This document shows, piece by piece, positions 49,105 to 57,856 of a stretch of 64,000 nt of DNA. Position numbers and translations under genes: made by a program. Location: the NCBI GenBank assembly GCA_014377015.1, contig JACMQL010000047.1, forward strand, positions 17,105-81,104, read 5' to 3'. Numbering within the stretch: the first letter of the stretch is position 1; each line of letters opens with the position of its first letter. Origin of the DNA: Actinomycetota bacterium (GTDB lineage Bacteria > Actinomycetota > Actinomycetes > Nanopelagicales > Nanopelagicaceae). The notes under the pieces were generated by a model. The model saw nothing but the letters and a program-made list of their open reading frames with translations. It did not search any database and was not told the origin of the DNA.

Positions 49105-49977
49105 TTATGACCCAATCAGTTCCGACGTTGGAAAATGCGGTAGAACGCCTGCAATATTGAAATTGGCACGTGTAAGGTGCCAGCACCCAAGATTTGCGAA
49201 GACTATGGTTTTACGATCGACTCCCATAAAATCGAAATTTGTGGGGGCAAAAAGAAGTACTCCTTGTGGATCTAGCGCCAGAGTTACAAGGACACCTTCT
49301 TTAGTCAAGTGTGCAACCAGGTTCGGCTGGAAGAAGCTAATGATCAATGACCCATCTTCGACTTCCCTAATGCCATCTGGAACTAAGTTTCCAAGTTCAA
49401 TCAATATTCTCCGAGTTCCGGCGCTGCCATCGGGGTTGATATTAATTTCGCAAATAGAACTTGGGGCCGACTCAACTACGAACAATTTTGTTCCATCGTA
49501 GGAGACTGCACATCCATTCGGAAAATTAGGGGACTCCCTAGTGAATATCTTTAAAGCCTCATGAGGATGCTTAACCCAAATAAGGCCATCGCTCTCATTC
49601 CAACTTCCGGAATCGGTGAGATAGTACGAACCGTCGGGACCAAATGATCCCCAATTTGGCACATTAAGGGGCATATTGTTCGGACCTTCCAGCCATTTCG
49701 TACTCTCTTGAGTTAGGGGGTCATATCTCCAGACACATTTGTTCGCACTATCTATCGCGTACACACGATTAAGCGCATCGCTGGCGAGTCCGAGCATGAA
49801 TCCAGCGAGGTTAGCCACCGTTACGGGTTGATCATTATCAATTCGGTAAATTTGCCCCGCCTCACCACCTGCATAAAGCGTCCCATCAAGTGTGACAGTG
49901 ACGCCTTCGGAATGATCAACACCTGCGGCAAAGACTTTCAACTTATCTAAATTCAAGGGTTGATCAACTTTTAGCAT
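49105..49977 (-). CDS. SMP-30/gluconolactonase-like beta-propeller protein
   Basis: HSEGVTVTLDGTLYAGGEAGQIYRID...NVPNWGSFGPDGSYYLTDSG...PNGCAVSYDGTKLFVVESAPSSICEI...VPDGIREVEDGSLIISFFQPN. Confidence 0.85.
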   Translation of the reverse strand: MLKVDQPLNLDKLKVFAAGVDHSEGVTVTLDGTLYAGGEAGQIYRIDNDQPVTVANLAGFMLGLASDALNRVYAIDSANKCVWRYDPLTQESTKWLEGPNNMPLNVPNWGSFGPDGSYYLTDSGSWNESDGLIWVKHPHEALKIFTRESPNFPNGCAVSYDGTKLFVVESAPSSICEININPDGSAGTRRILIELGNLVPDGIREVEDGSLIISFFQPNLVAHLTKEGVLVTLALDPQGVLLFAPTNFDFMGVDRKTIVFANLGCWHLTRANFNIAGVLPHFPTSELIGS

Positions 49978-50026
49978 TTAGACTCCTTCGTTGGGTGGCA
50001 AATCATCTTCATTATCTTTTGTTGAC

Positions 50027-51022
50027 TCATGTGGATATTGTTAAGTTGCCCTCTCTGTCAATATTCGAAATAGACGAGATGGCATCTTGCCCCAATTCCG
50101 AAATTGAAAAAGTTGTCCATGCTTTTCTAGTTTCACCCGGCTTCAACCAAAAAGATTGACCATTCTTTATGGCTGCTTCTAAGCCGTAAGACGGCCACGT
50201 GGAAGCTGGTTCCAATGCGGTGATATTGCTACGTCCAAACCAAGGGAAAGACGGTCCCTTAATTTCTTGCCACATCCACAAGTGAGGAAATGCGGTTAAA
50301 TCCCACGAGAGTCCAATTAAGGTCTCACCGTGAGTCATGGCAACCCAACCCGCGGGACGATCATGCAAGTAACACAATCTTTCAACTCCACCACTTGGGA
50401 CAATAGAAAGGTCGATAATCTCACCAGAAATACTTTCGATAGATGGCCAGGTTCCCTTCGTACCAACTGGAATGTCTTGTAACGGACCAGCTTCATTTAG
50501 GTCAGCGGTGATGGGTCCCTTTGGCATATGAATTTTGGAGCCAGGGGGCAATGAGAAGGCCGGGTGCTCTCCCCAGATAAAGGGCCATTCAAAGTCGGAC
50601 TCATTTGTTACCTCTTGTTCAATCAATAACGCGCTTTTGCCTGGCAATAGCGAATACTTCCTTGTCAAAATCAACGGAATACGCGCGCCAGCAGTGACCA
50701 ACAATTCGGTCGTAGTGCTATTCAGGATTTCGACATGGGTACGCGAGAATTCTCCATGAAATGGAATGGGGGTGCCCTCAATTGTGGCTTCACTTCCAGC
50801 GTTTGGAAAAAGAACCTGCCAGCCCCCGCGGTACTCGGAAAGCCAGTCCTGAATAGCATTTCCGTAACTGCGAGAACTTTCCGATGGAATGGGAGCCTTC
50901 CAATTGTAGGAAGCTAGAAAACTTTTACCCGCTGCCTCTATTGAATGAATTTCAGCGCCCAGCTCTTCGTTAATCTGCACCCGTAGAATTCCATTATCCA
51001 AAACGAGCACAATTCCCCCCAA
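50027..51022 (-). CDS. Aldose-1-epimerase-like protein (paralog of 34439..35524)
   Basis: WLSEYRGGWQVLFPNAGSEATIEGTPIPFHGEFSRTHVEIL...FIWGEHPAFSLPPGSKI...LWMWQEIKGPSFPWFGRSNITALEPAS. Confidence 0.78.
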   Translation of the reverse strand: MGGIVLVLDNGILRVQINEELGAEIHSIEAAGKSFLASYNWKAPIPSESSRSYGNAIQDWLSEYRGGWQVLFPNAGSEATIEGTPIPFHGEFSRTHVEILNSTTTELLVTAGARIPLILTRKYSLLPGKSALLIEQEVTNESDFEWPFIWGEHPAFSLPPGSKIHMPKGPITADLNEAGPLQDIPVGTKGTWPSIESISGEIIDLSIVPSGGVERLCYLHDRPAGWVAMTHGETLIGLSWDLTAFPHLWMWQEIKGPSFPWFGRSNITALEPASTWPSYGLEAAIKNGQSFWLKPGETRKAWTTFSISELGQDAISSISNIDREGNLTIST

Positions 51023-51194
51023 AGTTTTGGTCTGCGGTCACTCGATTAATACGAAAAGGTATACGAAAATCTAGAACGAGGGAAGCATCGCCAACGGATG
51101 AATCAGGAAGCCTAAACCAATTGATTGCTACTAAAGCGAAAGATATGAAAGTAGACTGACAATTTGAAACCGTCTACTGAGTAAGGAGAATTAA

Positions 51195-51983
51195 GTGAAT
51201 AAGAGCGCAGTGGTTACTGGCGTAGGCTCCGGCATTGGTAGAGCAATTCTTAAAAAGCTCACAGAGGAGGATTACTTCGTAGTTGGGATAGAAAAGGATC
51301 TAATTTCTGGAAAGTCTGTGCAAACTGAATACGGTAATAAAGTTTCTGTAATAATCGGTGATACGTGCGAAGAAAGCATTCTTAAAGAAGCAAAAGACAC
51401 TGCGATTGCAAATGCGCCGCTCTGGTCATGGGTTAACAACGCCGCTATCGCACTATCTGGCAATCTTCATAATCCAAAGCGAGCGGAGGTTGAGCGTCTT
51501 TTCGACGTCAACCTTCAGAGTGTGTATTGGGGTTGTTCTGAAGCAATACGAGCTTTTATAGATCAGAAAATCCGTGGCGCAATCGTAAACATTTCCTCCA
51601 TCCATGGTCGAAGTGCATTTAGCGGTTGGGCAGCCTATGACTCAGCCAAGGGTGGAGTCGATGCGCTGACTCGTTATATAGCCGTGGAATATGGCCCACT
51701 CGGGATTCGTGCAAATGCGATTGCGCCTGGCGCGATTCGCACTGAAATGTTGACTCGCGTAATCAACGAGGCGGCCGATCCCGCAAAAGCTGAATTGGAA
51801 ATGTCAATTCTGCATCCATTGGAGAGATTGGGCGAACCACACGAGATTGCCGACGTAGCGGCATTTCTGTTGTCTTCGCAATCATCCTTCCTCAGCGGGC
51901 AATCAATTGCTGTAGACGGTGGCGCAACGGCTCGTTGCTTCAGGTATGACTCCTCTGAAGAGATAAACGCCCTGAAGTTTTAA
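51195..51983 (+). CDS. SDR-family oxidoreductase (paralog of 33592..34434)
   Basis: AVVTGVGSGIGRAIL, WVNNAAIALSG, GAIVNISSIHGRSAFSGWAAYDSAKGGVDALTRYIAVEYGPLGIRANAIAPGAI. Confidence 0.93.
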   Translation: MNKSAVVTGVGSGIGRAILKKLTEEDYFVVGIEKDLISGKSVQTEYGNKVSVIIGDTCEESILKEAKDTAIANAPLWSWVNNAAIALSGNLHNPKRAEVERLFDVNLQSVYWGCSEAIRAFIDQKIRGAIVNISSIHGRSAFSGWAAYDSAKGGVDALTRYIAVEYGPLGIRANAIAPGAIRTEMLTRVINEAADPAKAELEMSILHPLERLGEPHEIADVAAFLLSSQSSFLSGQSIAVDGGATARCFRYDSSEEINALKF

Positions 51984-52133
51984 GTGGCTGTCTATTTCGG
52001 GATGTACCGAAATGGCGCGCCGTGGAGTAGATCTCGGGTGGTATTCCTCTTTCGACGTTCATTAAAAATTCTTTCGTCGTCAGCGCAACTTTTGTTTCGG
52101 GAAAGAACTAGCGCTAGATGAGATACTTACGCG

Positions 52134-52862
52134 CTAGACAACTCCAGATAAACTGTCCCAGCCAGCATCAATGAGGATATTCACACCGGTCGTACGCCTG
52201 AAATCTGGTCCGGTTAACGCAAAAATACTGTCAGCAAGAGCTTCTGGCTCTATGAGGGTCCGCATCGGCGTGTGTTTAATGATGCCTTCATAATTTGTTA
52301 GTCCGTTCTTAATTCCTTCCTCGGACATAGGCGAGTTCACAAATCCAGGGCTCACACAAATGGCACGTATTCCATACTCTGCCCATTCATTTCCTAAACA
52401 TCTTGTGAGCGCGACGACAGCAGCCTTGGAAGCAGAATAACCTGCTCGGTGGTGGAAACCATTTACCGCTGTAATAGAGCCGATGGTGATGAGAGTGCCT
52501 TTGCCTTGGGCGAGGGCTTCGAAGGTTGCGATAGCTGTGTTGGCAGTACCAGCAAGGTTGACGGAAATAACTCTTTGGAAATCTTCATACCCCAAATCAA
52601 CCAAAGAACCTCTTGCGCTGACTCCAGCACAAGTGATGACCGCATAGAGCGGAGGCAACGAGGATGATGCTGACTTAACAGATTCTGGATCGGACACGTC
52701 AACTCTTGACCAACTTGTCTCAATTTCGGTTGGGGCAACTAAATCCCATGCGATCACCTTAAAACCCGCGGCTATGAATCGACGTGCAACTGCTAAACCG
52801 ATTCCCGATGTAGCTCCAGTTATTAGGACGTGGCTAGGCGCTAATTGCACAATTTTTTCCAA
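52134..52862 (-). CDS. SDR-family oxidoreductase
   Basis: VLITGATSGIGLAVARRFIAAGFKVIAWD, VITCAGVSARG, YSASKAAVVALTRCLGNEWAEYGIRAICVSPGFV. Confidence 0.92.
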   Translation of the reverse strand: MEKIVQLAPSHVLITGATSGIGLAVARRFIAAGFKVIAWDLVAPTEIETSWSRVDVSDPESVKSASSSLPPLYAVITCAGVSARGSLVDLGYEDFQRVISVNLAGTANTAIATFEALAQGKGTLITIGSITAVNGFHHRAGYSASKAAVVALTRCLGNEWAEYGIRAICVSPGFVNSPMSEEGIKNGLTNYEGIIKHTPMRTLIEPEALADSIFALTGPDFRRTTGVNILIDAGWDSLSGVV

Positions 52863-53053
52863 TTCTCAAAGACGTGTAGGTGCAACTCAGATACGCCTTT
52901 TTATGCGGCGGTGATAGTAATTTCACACGGGCACTTTTGGCTTAAATTCAAGTTGAATCGCTTTGGACATTTACCGTATCAGGAAATCGGGGGCACGGAA
53001 ATGAGCGGTGCAGTCGAGGGTAACCAATAAAGTTGCAAGGGGCGGAATTTACC

Positions 53054-54250
53054 TTAGGTTCGCCGAATGACCAACGCAGTGACGTCATCGTTAACGTCGG
53101 CATTTTGCGCCACCCTTTCGAGGAGGCTGACTACCTCTTTCGCAGTATCTCCAGCGAGCACGACGTCACTAATTTCATCGAGGGCTTCCAATGTGCCAGA
53201 GAAAATATCCAACATTCCATCACTTAGACATAAAAGCGTGTCACCAGGGTACATCACTAAAGATTTGATATCCCATTTCTCGGCAAAGCCGATCCCTAGC
53301 GGAAAATTAGTGGTAGCGAGTCGAGTGACGTCCCCTTGCTTTGATACGTGCAAGGTGAGCCCATGTCCGGCGTCAATATACCTAACGGTGTTTGTTTCAA
53401 CATTTAGCCTGCCATGAATTAACGTCACAAAGGCACCGGCTTCGGTTAAGTCTGCCTCCAAGATCTCGGCGGCAATTTGAACCACTCGATCCGCTTCATG
53501 GTCATATGCTGCGGCGCGAAAAACTGCTCGTACAGTTGCCGCAATTATGGCGGAACCCATTCCTTTACCCATGACGTCAGCAACTGTGAATGCGGCTCCG
53601 TGTTTAGTTGCGCGCCAATCATAGAAATCGCCGCCAACAGATTGGGTCGGCCGACAAAAACCGGCAATTTCGTACCCAGGCAAATGGATAAATGCGGTTG
53701 GTTTAAGTCCGCGCTGAACTTGAGAGGCTCGGTCGAGCTCGCGAGCTCGAATGACTTCACGTTGCACCCAATAAACAACGTCGTTGAACATTTCGAGTTC
53801 GTCGGCGCTAAATTCTCTGGGCTTTGTATCCCACGCACACAAGACACCTACTGCTTCACCGGAACTGGTCTGCAATGAGTGGGCAAGGTAGCTTTTCAGA
53901 TCAGGCACATCGTTCAATATTTCGTGGCTGAGAATACGTGGATCGGTTTCGGCGTTCGTGATTAAGATTGTTTCATTGCTAAGCAGCGTTGTATCACAGG
54001 GATTTTTGCCGTCCCTTATTTGGTGAACCGGAGTTCCGCTCTCCATGCGGACCCAGTTTCCATCAGCACCGATTAGTCGAATAAATACATGTTGAATTCT
54101 AAAAATTTGGCGGATGAGATTGGCAGTCCGTGCTAGGCGTTGTTCCCACTCAAGATCACGACGAAGTATTTGCTCTTCCGGAAGAATTTCACCGGAAACC
54201 CCCATTCCAGATACTTGGATTTCAACAGACGAAATCTTAGTGTCACTCAT
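53054..54250 (-). CDS. GAF + PP2C (SpoIIE/RsbU-type) serine phosphatase
   Basis: GAF-like ETILITNAETDPRILSHEIL...AHSLQTSSGEAVGVLCAWD; PP2C GYEIAGFCRPTQSVGGDFYDW...VADVMGKGMGSAIIAATVRAVFR...CLSDGMLDI...NDDVTALVIR. Confidence 0.93.
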   Translation of the reverse strand: MSDTKISSVEIQVSGMGVSGEILPEEQILRRDLEWEQRLARTANLIRQIFRIQHVFIRLIGADGNWVRMESGTPVHQIRDGKNPCDTTLLSNETILITNAETDPRILSHEILNDVPDLKSYLAHSLQTSSGEAVGVLCAWDTKPREFSADELEMFNDVVYWVQREVIRARELDRASQVQRGLKPTAFIHLPGYEIAGFCRPTQSVGGDFYDWRATKHGAAFTVADVMGKGMGSAIIAATVRAVFRAAAYDHEADRVVQIAAEILEADLTEAGAFVTLIHGRLNVETNTVRYIDAGHGLTLHVSKQGDVTRLATTNFPLGIGFAEKWDIKSLVMYPGDTLLCLSDGMLDIFSGTLEALDEISDVVLAGDTAKEVVSLLERVAQNADVNDDVTALVIRRT

Positions 54251-54657
54251 TGTGTTCTCTTTCTAAGAATGCGCCAAACATTTTGTTCGCCTTCACGCGC
54301 ATAAATGAATTCATCAACAAGTGCATTGATCAAGGCAATTCCTCGTCCACTTTCGGAATATGCGTCTGGCATTTCAACTCCGGTTAATTGAATATCACCA
54401 GGCTGACCCGTATCACGTAAGTTTGCCTCAATTTTGTCCGCCGAAATTTCTACCGACAGCAAGCAGGAAATCCCACCTCCATCGTCTGCGTGCCGAAAAA
54501 TGTTGGAAGCTAGTTCGATCAAGGCTGTCTCAAATCGGATCTGATCTTCGGCACTTACATCAGGTGATTTTTCCCAAATTATGCGGAGAAGTTCATGCAC
54601 CGAATCAAGCGTATCTGGCGGCGTATCAATGATGAGTGTGTGGGCTGCATTATTCAT
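54247..54657 (-). CDS. RsbW-like anti-sigma factor / HATPase_c serine kinase
   Basis: RFETALIELASNIFRHADDGGG...NLRDTGQP...SESGRGIALINALVDEFIY; start set at ATG 54657 overlapping the STAS stop (ATGA), overlaps the phosphatase start. Confidence 0.88.
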   Translation of the reverse strand: MNNAAHTLIIDTPPDTLDSVHELLRIIWEKSPDVSAEDQIRFETALIELASNIFRHADDGGGISCLLSVEISADKIEANLRDTGQPGDIQLTGVEMPDAYSESGRGIALINALVDEFIYAREGEQNVWRILRKRTQ

Positions 54658-54989
54658 TCGATCACATACGCACTCTCTGCACTCGCGTACGGAGTTAGCA
54701 CACGATCTAAATTGGTCAACTGAAGGACCAATTTGACCTGCTCCGTCGCTGCCGCAATCCGCAAATCCCCGTTGGCTTGGCGGGCTGCCTTCAGACACCC
54801 AATGAGCGCTCCCAAACCCGACGAATCTAAGAAATCAACAGATGACAGATCAACGACGATTCGATTTTGGCCATCAGCCAAAACTGAATCGACAACTTCA
54901 CGCAGGCGGTGAGCGTGAACCATATTTAGCTTTCCTACAGGAAGGAGGACTGCTACTCCGTCTGCCGTTACCCGCTTAGTAATCTCCAT
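54654..54989 (-). CDS. STAS-domain anti-sigma factor antagonist (RsbV/SpoIIAA-like)
   Basis: VVDLSSVDFLDSSGLGALIGCLKAARQANGDLRIA; start at internal Met of ORF 54654..55019. Confidence 0.9.
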   Translation of the reverse strand: MEITKRVTADGVAVLLPVGKLNMVHAHRLREVVDSVLADGQNRIVVDLSSVDFLDSSGLGALIGCLKAARQANGDLRIAAATEQVKLVLQLTNLDRVLTPYASAESAYVIE

Positions 54990-56934
54990 CTTTTTCCTCC
55001 CTTTGGATATCAGATCCACGATATAAAACAGCCGGGATAAGCACCCTTAGTAGTGATAGGTCGAATATTACCCACATGACGTTGATTACCGTGGCCAGCA
55101 ACGGAGCTCGCCCAGTGGCATAACGGGCGATGCCTACAAATAGCGAAATAACAAAGGCTGCCATAAATATAAGTTGCGGACGAACGAGCCTCCAGTTTGG
55201 AGAATTGTCACTGCGAGTTTTTGGTGTCACGACGAAAGTCATGGGCCGATTGAAGTAAACATTCGCGAATGAAGTAAATGATGCCTTGATCCAGACGGGG
55301 AAAAGCGCATAACTATATTGCTGACCTCGCCAAGTAGATATACCTCGACTTGCCAGAATAAAAATAAGTTGGTTTGCCAACATAAACGGAATAAATCTCA
55401 AGAAGAATTCGAGGGGATCCGTACTTACGGGAAGGATGCCAAAACACAGAAAGATTATTGGGGCGGCGAAATAAAATAGCGCAGCAAATCCACTGAAGTA
55501 GCTCCACATCGTGGAGAAATACATGAGTCTTTGCGGCCAACTCATACCCTTTTGGAGTAATGGATTCTCTTTTAGGAAGACTTGCATTGTACCTTGTGCC
55601 CAACGCAAACGCTGAGTGAGCATAGATCCAATATCTTCTGGAGCTAAGCCAATTGCAAGTATTTCGTGGTGATAAACGCTTTTCCATTTCATACCGTGCA
55701 ATCGCATACTTGTCGCCATGTCCTCCGTAATAGATATGGTGGAAATAGGCATGATTGGAATTGCTTCGTGAGAGCGGTCAACATCCAAAGATGTTAGAAG
55801 TTCCATAACAGATTCGAGTGCAGTAAGGGGACTGAACTCTTGAGAGGAAAGTTGATCGAGTGAATCCTCAAGACTGTCCAACCATTCCGCTGCCCAATTT
55901 GCATCGTCAGATTGGTTAATCCCGATTTCAGTTAAGTCATGTTTGATTTGCGCCACATCGATGGATATTAGTTCTTGCGATATTTTGGCGATCCGATCAT
56001 GCAAAATGTAGGTCGATTCTCCCAAGGTCATCCCCTGTCGAACGTTCTCCTTTGTTTCGCGAACTGATTCAAGTATTTGGTCTAGGGCACGCTTAAGTTC
56101 CTCATCAGTCGCCGTGAGTTGTTTCTTTGCTTTCTTAACGATTTTTTCTGACTGATTGAGCGATCGGTCTATAGCCGCCGCTAATTCAATTACATAACGC
56201 TTAATTCCTAATTGCATCAGTGCTTCTCTGCGAAGCACTGCGTTAGAACCGCAGAAGTAAGCAGCGCCCCAGCCGTCTTTTCCCTGTTGAATAGGCCCGT
56301 AGAAAAGAGGTGCCGCGCTTCCTAGTGGATCTGCGATTGAGACGTTTCCGAATTCTTGGGGAGTTTGGACGAGGGCAACGCCAGCGTCCCTAAAGTAGCC
56401 CAAAGTGTGATCGAGGATTTCTGGCATTGGGACTTGGTCGGCATCAAGGATGAGAATAAATTCCCCGCTAGTTAGCATAAGCGCGTTGTTTACATTTCCA
56501 GCTTTTGCGTGGCGAGGACGATTGCGCCACTCGGCACCTCGAGAGATGTAGCCAATTCCGAGCGCTTCGACTTGAAGGCGCAATTCTTCACGTCCACCAT
56601 CGTCGAGTACCCAGGTACTGTGCGAGTGTCGAATATTTTTGGCTGCAATCGCTGTATTTATTACCAGGTCGATAGGTTCATTGTAGGTAGTGATGAAAAC
56701 ATCAACGGTCAGACCTTCCGGTGGCGCAAGTGGAGTCGGTCTGGCTTTCGCGCGCCAAACTGTCATGCTAAAAAATAGGGCGTCAATAATGCTGTACGTC
56801 TCACAAATAACTAGGGGAACTGCTATCCACCAAGCCTTCATATTTAGAGAAAAAAGCCATCTCCAGGTGATGTATGAGGTTCCAAGAATTGCGGAAAGGA
56901 CTATCGTGAATCGCAGAGCTGTCAGTCGACTCAC
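54976..56934 (-). CDS. BcsA-like family 2 glycosyltransferase with a large internal helical insertion
   Basis: VDVFITTYNEP, VLDDGGREELR, LILDADQVPMPEIL, VQTPQEFGN, FCGSNAVLRREAL, SITEDMATSMRLH, QRLRWAQGTMQVF, multiple TM segments. Confidence 0.92.
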   Translation of the reverse strand: MSRLTALRFTIVLSAILGTSYITWRWLFSLNMKAWWIAVPLVICETYSIIDALFFSMTVWRAKARPTPLAPPEGLTVDVFITTYNEPIDLVINTAIAAKNIRHSHSTWVLDDGGREELRLQVEALGIGYISRGAEWRNRPRHAKAGNVNNALMLTSGEFILILDADQVPMPEILDHTLGYFRDAGVALVQTPQEFGNVSIADPLGSAAPLFYGPIQQGKDGWGAAYFCGSNAVLRREALMQLGIKRYVIELAAAIDRSLNQSEKIVKKAKKQLTATDEELKRALDQILESVRETKENVRQGMTLGESTYILHDRIAKISQELISIDVAQIKHDLTEIGINQSDDANWAAEWLDSLEDSLDQLSSQEFSPLTALESVMELLTSLDVDRSHEAIPIMPISTISITEDMATSMRLHGMKWKSVYHHEILAIGLAPEDIGSMLTQRLRWAQGTMQVFLKENPLLQKGMSWPQRLMYFSTMWSYFSGFAALFYFAAPIIFLCFGILPVSTDPLEFFLRFIPFMLANQLIFILASRGISTWRGQQYSYALFPVWIKASFTSFANVYFNRPMTFVVTPKTRSDNSPNWRLVRPQLIFMAAFVISLFVGIARYATGRAPLLATVINVMWVIFDLSLLRVLIPAVLYRGSDIQREEKDGDY

Positions 56935-57061
56935 ATTGGGTCCTTTTCAGTGCAAAGGGTCTTCAAATATGCAACTGCCTCGAAGCAAGTTAGCGCAGAA
57001 TATCAGAGTAGTAAGGGGCTTTCATCTATGAATTACTTCGTCCTGCCTTTAGAATCCTAGG

Positions 57062-57856
57062 GTGCATATCAAGAAAGCCGTCGTTCCGGCAGCAGGACGT
57101 GGGACTAGATTAGAAAGAATCACATTGGTCAATGCCAAGGAGTTAATACCTCTAGTAGACCGACCGGCAATTGACTGGATCGTGAAAGAAGCCACGTCGG
57201 CAGGCATCGAAGAACTATGCATCGTCACGAGCGTAAATAAACTGGCGGCTCTATACGCTCACACTGAAGATCTTCCCATTCAGGTGACTTACTTGATTCA
57301 GTCCAAACCGCGTGGTCTCGGGCATGCAGTGCAAGTCGCGCGTGACTGGTGTGGAGATGACCCGTTCGCGCTGTTACTTCCTGATGACCTTGTTATGGGC
57401 GACCCGATCTTAACCAGACTGGTCGCGCACGTGAGTGCAACTGGCAACTCGGCATTGGCATTGACAGAAGTTCCGCAGACGAAGGCATTTATGTACGGTG
57501 TTGCGGCAGGAGAAAACATTGATGGTGTTGTTCAAATTTCTGATTTAGTTGAGAAACCGCCTAGCGGGACAGAACCATCAAATCTCTCTGTTACGGGTCG
57601 TTATGTACTGACTCCAGACATTTGGCCGCTGCTTGAGAAAGTTGAACCAGGTGCCGGAGGGGAGATTCAGATCACGGATGCGCTTCGCGGATTGGCACAT
57701 GAAGGCAAGCTTGCCGGCTTGGTTACGCAAGGAATGCGCCACGATCTTGGCTCGGCTGAATCTTGGTTGAAGGCGAACATCGCCTATGGTGTCGAGGTCT
57801 ACGGAATAGATTGGTTGGACGACTTTCACGCGTTGATAAATAAGAGTTCGCAATGA
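57062..57856 (+). CDS. galU: UTP--glucose-1-phosphate uridylyltransferase
   Basis: KKAVVPAAGRGTRLERITLVNAKELIPLVDRPAIDWIVKEA; ALLLPDDLVMG; TGRYVLTPDIWPLLE; GTG start. Confidence 0.9.
   Translation: MHIKKAVVPAAGRGTRLERITLVNAKELIPLVDRPAIDWIVKEATSAGIEELCIVTSVNKLAALYAHTEDLPIQVTYLIQSKPRGLGHAVQVARDWCGDDPFALLLPDDLVMGDPILTRLVAHVSATGNSALALTEVPQTKAFMYGVAAGENIDGVVQISDLVEKPPSGTEPSNLSVTGRYVLTPDIWPLLEKVEPGAGGEIQITDALRGLAHEGKLAGLVTQGMRHDLGSAESWLKANIAYGVEVYGIDWLDDFHALINKSSQ

Noticed and set aside
47848-52862. Possible tRNA-associated genomic island at tRNA-Met
   Set aside because: No integrase, transposase or duplicated tRNA 3' fragment was seen. The second sugar-acid module lies on the tRNA 5' side, not the usual integration side.
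54360-57031. Plus-strand ORFs opposite the STAS/kinase and GT2 genes
   Set aside because: Antisense to well-supported domains, with no recognisable motifs.
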